Source: Actinomycetota bacterium (lineage in GTDB: Bacteria > Actinomycetota > Acidimicrobiia > IMCC26256 > PALSA-610). Taken from it: a stretch of DNA of 9,548 nucleotides. Where the stretch lies: NCBI GenBank assembly GCA_030839105.1, contig JAUZEI010000055.1, forward strand, positions 1-9,548. Reading direction: 5' to 3'. Of the stretch, positions 6,270 through 9,548 are shown piece by piece. The stretch's first letter is position 1; every line of letters starts with the position of its first letter. The translations under genes and the position numbers were made by a program. Below the pieces are notes generated by a model, which ran no database searches, was not told the origin of the DNA, and saw only the letters and a list, made by a program, of their open reading frames with translations.

Positions 6270-7463
6270 TCACGGTCGCTGAAGTTCGGTTGGAACGGGA
6301 TGGCGGAAGAGACGCGACGCGTTCTCCCAGGTGACCTTGCGCACCACGTCGGCCTCGACGTCGTGCAGCGCGGCGTGCGCGTTCGGTTGCGTGTCGGGCC
6401 ACGTGGAGTCCGCGTGCGGGTAATCGCTCTCGAGGCAGATGTGATCGACACCGATGTGCTCGCGCAGCGCGAACGTGGAACCGATGTCGATCGTGCAGAA
6501 CCAGAAGTTGCGCCGCAGCGCGTCGGTCGGCGACACGTCGGTGGCGTCCCAGCCGTGTGAACCGACCGCCGAGTGGCTGAGCACGTACTCGATGCGATCG
6601 ATCAGCATCGGTACCCAGCTGATCCCGCCCTCGGAGAAGGCGATCTTGATGTCCGGGAACCGGGTCGGGACCTGCGCCCACAGCCAATCGGCCGCGGTGA
6701 CGAGCGCGTTGACCGGGAACAGGCTCGTGTAGAGCTCCAGCGGCGCGCCGGGCGAGCGGGCCGCGGTCCACGACGACGATCCGTTGTGGAGACAGATGAC
6801 GGTTTCGGTCTCCTCGCATGCCCGGAGGAACGGGTCCCAGTACTGGTCGATCATCGGCGGGAGCCCGACGCCGAGGTCGACGGGATTCTCGGGAAAGCTC
6901 ACAGCTTTGAACCCGCGCTGGGCGTTCCGGCGGATGTCGGCCGCCGCAACGGCGGGGTCGTGCGCCCACGCGAGCTGCAGCGGGATCACCCGATCGAGGT
7001 GCGGACCGGCCCACTCCTCGATGTGCCAGTCGTTCCAGGCCCGCAACGCGGCGAGCCCGAGCTCGGGATCCTTGCTCTTGGCGAAGATGGTGCCCGCGAA
7101 TCCGGCGATGAGCGACGGGAAGCAGAGCGTCGCGTACACGCCGTCGACATCCATGTCGTCGACGCGGGCTTCGATGTCGTAGCAACCGCGCCGCATCTCG
7201 TCGAAGCGCGCCGGCTCCATGCTCCACTCCGCCTTGGGCCGGCCCGCGACCGCGTTCAGACCGACCTGCGGATAGAAGTTGTCTTCGTAGACCCACGTCT
7301 CGCGACCGTCGTCCAGCGTGACGACCCTCGGCGCACGGTCCTGCAGCGCGCTCGGAAGCCTTCCCTCGAAGCAATGCGCCGGTTCGATGAGGTGATCGTC
7401 GACGGAGATGATGGTGTAGTTGCAGACGCGCGGCTCCGGTTCGGGAAGGAAGGTCGCGGTCAT
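6270..7463 (-). CDS. Amidohydrolase-2 family metal-dependent hydrolase or decarboxylase
   Basis: A 397-residue protein of the amidohydrolase-2 family (the ACMSD / gamma-resorcylate decarboxylase group), TIM-barrel metalloenzymes that hydrolyse or decarboxylate ring-derived acids. Likely metal ligands are the SVDDHLIEP segment (Asp22, His24), His226 in VICLHNGSS and Asp347 in LESDYPHADSTWP. The first site is DxH-like rather than the HxH of many members, which is common in the poorly studied actinobacterial group. There is no signal peptide, so it should be cytoplasmic. The ATG overlaps the TetR stop as ATGA, which implies translational coupling and shared regulation. The substrate is unknown. 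In this context it may act on an intermediate of the P450 pathway, but the order of steps is not shown by the sequence. Confidence 0.92.
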   Translation of the reverse strand: MTATFLPEPEPRVCNYTIISVDDHLIEPAHCFEGRLPSALQDRAPRVVTLDDGRETWVYEDNFYPQVGLNAVAGRPKAEWSMEPARFDEMRRGCYDIEARVDDMDVDGVYATLCFPSLIAGFAGTIFAKSKDPELGLAALRAWNDWHIEEWAGPHLDRVIPLQLAWAHDPAVAAADIRRNAQRGFKAVSFPENPVDLGVGLPPMIDQYWDPFLRACEETETVICLHNGSSSWTAARSPGAPLELYTSLFPVNALVTAADWLWAQVPTRFPDIKIAFSEGGISWVPMLIDRIEYVLSHSAVGSHGWDATDVSPTDALRRNFWFCTIDIGSTFALREHIGVDHICLESDYPHADSTWPDTQPNAHAALHDVEADVVRKVTWENASRLFRHPVPTELQRP

Positions 7464-8032
7464 GCGCCGCCGACCCCGGTAGTACAGAATCGGTACAGGT
7501 ACTCGGCCAGCTCGTTCGCGTCGGCGACGCGGCCCACGACAATGTCGTTGATGCCTTCCAGCAACACCGCGAACATCGTGCGCGCGTCGCGTTTCGGATC
7601 GTCGGTGTCGATGTGGTGCGCCAGGAGGTCGACGAGCGGCGCGAGCGCGTCGCGCAACTCCGCATCGTGGCTTTCGGTGAGACGGCGGCGCTCGCGCACC
7701 AGCACGCCCGCATAACCGATCGCGCCCGGCAAGGTGAGCATGTCGAACAGCTCGACGACGTACGCGCGCAGACCGTCCCGGCCGGTGCGGCTACCTATGC
7801 GCGCGGCGAGGACGTCGGCCCCGATTCGGCTGTCCTCGGCGAGCAGGGCGAGGAGCAGGTCGTCCTTGCTCCGGAAGCACGCGTAGAACGCCTTGAGCGA
7901 AACCCCGGCCCGGCTCGTGAGCCGGGCGACGGTGAAGGCGGCGCTGCCGGTCTCGTCGGCCAACAGGCGCGCGGCGGCGACGAGCTGCCGGCGTCGGTCC
8001 GGGCCTGGGGCGGTTCCGCCGGAGAACGTCAT
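7460..8032 (-). CDS. TetR-family transcriptional regulator
   Basis: A 190-residue TetR repressor. The helix-turn-helix is at about 34-53 (FTVARLTSRAGVSLKAFYACF), followed by the typical RSKDDLLLALL. The C-terminal two-thirds is the variable ligand-binding and dimer part, rich in Leu and Ala. The ATG at 8032 is preferred over an in-frame TTG at 8068, because the TTG lies within a long palindrome that looks like an operator. A promoter -10 also ends 7 nt before the ATG, as in leaderless genes. The gene is the first of an apparent TetR-amidohydrolase-P450-dehydrogenase operon, so it probably represses its own operon until an acyl-CoA or other lipophilic ligand binds. The ligand is unknown. Confidence 0.93.
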   Translation of the reverse strand: MTFSGGTAPGPDRRRQLVAAARLLADETGSAAFTVARLTSRAGVSLKAFYACFRSKDDLLLALLAEDSRIGADVLAARIGSRTGRDGLRAYVVELFDMLTLPGAIGYAGVLVRERRRLTESHDAELRDALAPLVDLLAHHIDTDDPKRDARTMFAVLLEGINDIVVGRVADANELAEYLYRFCTTGVGGA

Positions 8033-8039
8033 TCTCCAC

Positions 8040-8068
8040 AGCCTAGACCCCCACGATTTCCCTCCCAA
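8040..8068 (-). promoter_or_regulatory. Predicted leaderless promoter of the TetR operon
   Basis: On the minus strand TTGGGA (8068-8063) and TAGGCT (8045-8040) are separated by exactly 17 bp. The TAnnnT-type -10 ends 7 nt before the A of the TetR ATG at 8032. That is the usual distance to a transcription start, so the mRNA would begin at the start codon. The GGAG at 8038-8035 is too near the ATG to act as a normal Shine-Dalgarno. The -35 lies inside the palindrome. Confidence 0.5.
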
Positions 8069-8084
8069 CTGTTGGAAGGGAAAT
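8056..8084. promoter_or_regulatory. 29-bp near-perfect palindrome, candidate TetR operator
   Basis: The left arm is ATTTCCCTCCCAAC (8056-8069), the centre is T (8070), and the right arm is GTTGGAAGGGAAAT (8071-8084). Thirteen of 14 positions pair, the only mismatch being 8064/8076. It stands 24 bp upstream of the TetR ATG and covers the predicted -35, the classic place for an autoregulatory TetR operator. The AAC-GTT core recalls operators of actinobacterial lipid regulators such as KstR, but the spacing and flanks differ. A terminator for the thiolase gene ending at 8114 is less likely, because the one-base loop is unfavourable and no T-tract follows. Confidence 0.7.
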
Positions 8085-8113
8085 CCGGCCTCGGGATCCG
8101 GCGATGGGGTAGG

Positions 8114-9259
8114 TCAGGCGGGTTCGGAACGGAGGATGCCCAGGGCGAAGTACTGCGCCGCACCCCCGTAGGCCTGGGCCAGCGCGGTGCGGACACCGTC
8201 GACCTGGTGCTCACCGGCCTGGCCCCGGACCTGCAGCGCCGCCTCCGCGAACCGCAGCATCCCGGAGGCGCCGATCGGGTTCGACGACAGCACCCCGCCC
8301 GACGCGTTCACGGGGAACGACCCGGTCAGTTCGGTGTCGCCGCCCTCGACCATCTTCCAGCCCTCACCGGGGCCGGCGATGTCGTGGCCCTCGAGCCACA
8401 TCGGCTCGTACCAACTGAACGGCACGTAGATCTCCGCGACGTCGATCTCTTGGCGCGGCACACCGATGCCCGCCTGGCGGTACACGTCGTGCGCGCACTC
8501 CACACCCGCTTGGGGCCGGACCGGATCGCGACCGGGGAACTGGCCGAGCTCACTCTTGACCGCAGTCGCCGCGATGTACGCCGCCGGCTTCGACGCCCGC
8601 TTGGCGGTCGCCGCGCTCGTCAGCACCACCGCGCACGCACCGTCGGATGACGGGCACGACTCGAGGAACCGCAGCGGATCCCAGAGCATCGCGGATTCCT
8701 TCACCGTGTCGATCGTGATGTCGGGAAGGTGCAGGTGCGCGTACGGGTTCTTCAGCGCGTTGAGGCGGTCCTTCACCGCGACCTGCCAGCCGATGTACTC
8801 GGGCGCGCCCGTCTTCTCGATGTACGCGCGGATCCAGGGCGCGAATGCGCCGCCCGCGCCGATGCCACGACCGCGACCACCGGCCAGACCCCACTGCGCG
8901 TTTCCTTCGCTCTGCTTCTCCCACGCGATCGCGAGCACGCGGTCGTGGATCTGCGACTCGATGAGATGCGAGCCGACGATGAACGTGGAACCACCGACCG
9001 AGCCCGCAGTGTGCACGCGCATCATCGGCTTGCCCGCGCCACCGAGCGCGTCGGCGAGGAACAGCTCGGGCTGCACGATGCCTTCGAAGGCGTCGGGCGC
9101 CTTGCCGATCACGACCGCGTCGATGTCCGCCCATGTGCACTCGGCGTCCTCGAGGGCCCGGAGCGCGGCCTCGCGCAGCAGTCCCGGGATGGACACGTCG
9201 GCCCGCTTCTTCTTGTGGTGCGTCTGACCGACACCGATGACTGCTGCCTGTTCCGTCAT
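8114..9259 (-). CDS. Ltp3-like thiolase-fold lipid-transfer protein homologue
   Basis: A 381-residue thiolase-superfamily protein of the SCP-x/lipid-transfer group. Segments such as VGKAPD-like IGKAPDAFEG (51-60), RVHTAGSVGGST (81-92), WEKQSE and AEIYVPFSWYEPMWLE match what I recall of mycobacterial Ltp3 (Rv3523), a protein of the cholesterol-catabolism region. The usual thiolase residues are missing: no Cys in the VHTAGSVGG loop, Asn327 instead of His in NPIGASG, and Tyr364 near the C-terminal Cys position (AYGGAAQ). A retro-aldolase or non-classical C-C lyase role, as in Ltp2, is therefore more plausible than thiolysis. The ATG has AGAGGGAG 9 nt upstream. It follows the next thiolase by 48 bp. 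The gene symbol is left blank because orthology was not tested. Confidence 0.9.
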   Translation of the reverse strand: MTEQAAVIGVGQTHHKKKRADVSIPGLLREAALRALEDAECTWADIDAVVIGKAPDAFEGIVQPELFLADALGGAGKPMMRVHTAGSVGGSTFIVGSHLIESQIHDRVLAIAWEKQSEGNAQWGLAGGRGRGIGAGGAFAPWIRAYIEKTGAPEYIGWQVAVKDRLNALKNPYAHLHLPDITIDTVKESAMLWDPLRFLESCPSSDGACAVVLTSAATAKRASKPAAYIAATAVKSELGQFPGRDPVRPQAGVECAHDVYRQAGIGVPRQEIDVAEIYVPFSWYEPMWLEGHDIAGPGEGWKMVEGGDTELTGSFPVNASGGVLSSNPIGASGMLRFAEAALQVRGQAGEHQVDGVRTALAQAYGGAAQYFALGILRSEPA

Positions 9260-9268
9260 TGACTATGA

Positions 9269-9276
9269 CTCCCTCT
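9269..9276 (-). promoter_or_regulatory. Ribosome binding site of the Ltp3-like gene
   Basis: AGAGGGAG on the minus strand, 9 nt before the ATG at 9259, supports that start. Confidence 0.65.
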
Positions 9277-9307
9277 GCTCCGCAAGCTCCGCTGCGTCGG
9301 CACGTGA

Positions 9308-9547
9308 TCAGTCACCCTCCATCAGGCACACGAGGTTGTGTTGCAGCACCTGGCCGCCGGTCGCGTGCGCGAGCCCGCGTCCCGCCGAACCCTCGACGAT
9401 GCGCTGCGCCACCTCCGCGATCCGCACGAGCCCGGTCGCCATCACGGGATTGCCGGCGAGCGCGCCACCGGACGGGTTGACGTTGGCGTCGGCGTCGAGG
9501 CCGAGCGCCTCGCGCAGGATGATCTCCTGCGGGCTGAACGTCGACGA
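9308..9547 (-). CDS. Ltp4-like thiolase, C-terminal fragment (5' end outside the window)
   Basis: The last 79 residues of a second thiolase-superfamily protein, reading on the minus strand to a TGA at 9308-9310. NVNPSGGALAGNPVMATGLVRIAE corresponds to the thiolase GGxxxxGHPxGASG region, with Asn in place of the His. HATGGQVLQHNLVCLMEGD corresponds to the C-terminal strand that carries the second Cys in ordinary thiolases; here that position is Thr or Gly. The pattern resembles lipid-transfer proteins of the Ltp4 kind, which in mycobacteria stand next to Ltp3. The two probably form a complex or act in consecutive steps on an acyl-CoA side chain. The N-terminal half, with the nucleophile loop, is not visible. 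Confidence 0.88.
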   Translation of the reverse strand, partial: SSTFSPQEIILREALGLDADANVNPSGGALAGNPVMATGLVRIAEVAQRIVEGSAGRGLAHATGGQVLQHNLVCLMEGD

Positions 9548-9548
9548 C

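Noticed and set aside
5051..6334. A plus-strand open frame of 427 codons opposite the complete P450
   Set aside because: The minus strand carries every P450 motif. The plus frame has no recognisable domain and the composition of a shadow frame.
8033..8068. Longer TetR start at TTG 8068
   Set aside because: It would add 12 residues encoded by the palindrome and promoter. The HTH spacing is normal from ATG 8032, and a promoter -10 stands just before that ATG.
8056..8084. The palindrome as an intrinsic terminator for the thiolase operon
   Set aside because: There is only one unpaired centre base and no T-run on the minus strand, and the position over the TetR -35 favours an operator.
9260..9307. 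Possible promoter or regulatory element between the two thiolase genes
   Set aside because: The 48-bp gap holds only the ribosome binding site of the Ltp3-like gene. I see no convincing -10/-35 or palindrome.

Overview
The window is about 9.5 kb of very GC-rich DNA with densely packed genes, many GTG starts and short gene overlaps. The gene families are two cytochromes P450, Ltp3/Ltp4-type lipid-transfer thiolase homologues, an SDR, a zinc alcohol dehydrogenase, an amidohydrolase-2 protein and a TetR regulator. They resemble the sterol and lipid catabolic regions of Actinomycetota such as mycobacteria, rhodococci and uncultured Acidimicrobiia. The phylum is an inference from gene content and base composition. 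The species cannot be told from the sequence.

Left block, plus strand (1-1975): the C-terminal end of a cytochrome P450, a limonene-epoxide-hydrolase/SnoaL-like NTF2-fold protein whose GTG overlaps the P450 stop, a DyP-type haem peroxidase, and a small DUF4031 protein. All four are spaced or overlapped like one operon. The DUF4031 gene runs 41 bp tail to tail into the SDR gene on the other strand.

Middle block, minus strand (1935-3751): a D12-class N6-adenine DNA methyltransferase with no restriction enzyme beside it, followed by an SDR oxidoreductase whose start overlaps the methyltransferase end by 31 bp. Upstream lies a 182-bp non-coding stretch (3752-3933) with two clear hairpins. One sits in the likely methyltransferase leader and the other just past the end of the next operon.

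Right block, minus strand (3934-9548), in transcription order: the end of an Ltp4-like thiolase, an Ltp3-like thiolase-fold protein lacking the usual catalytic Cys and His, a TetR regulator, an amidohydrolase-2 protein, a complete cytochrome P450 and a zinc alcohol dehydrogenase. The genes from TetR to the dehydrogenase are linked by a 4-bp overlap, a 31-bp gap and a 10-bp gap. The 81-bp gap before TetR holds a 29-bp near-perfect palindrome and a promoter-like TTGGGA-17-TAGGCT that fits leaderless transcription from the TetR ATG.

Taken together, the right block looks like an inducible catabolic module for a lipophilic, possibly steroid or terpenoid, substrate. The P450 would hydroxylate, the dehydrogenase would oxidise the alcohol, and the thiolase-fold pair would act on the acyl-CoA. 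The amidohydrolase has no clear assigned step. The substrate is unknown. I found no tRNA, rRNA, CRISPR array, insertion sequence or phage gene. The most unusual points are the compact TetR operator/leaderless promoter, the altered active sites of the epoxide-hydrolase-like and thiolase-like proteins, and the lone DNA methyltransferase inside a catabolic region.
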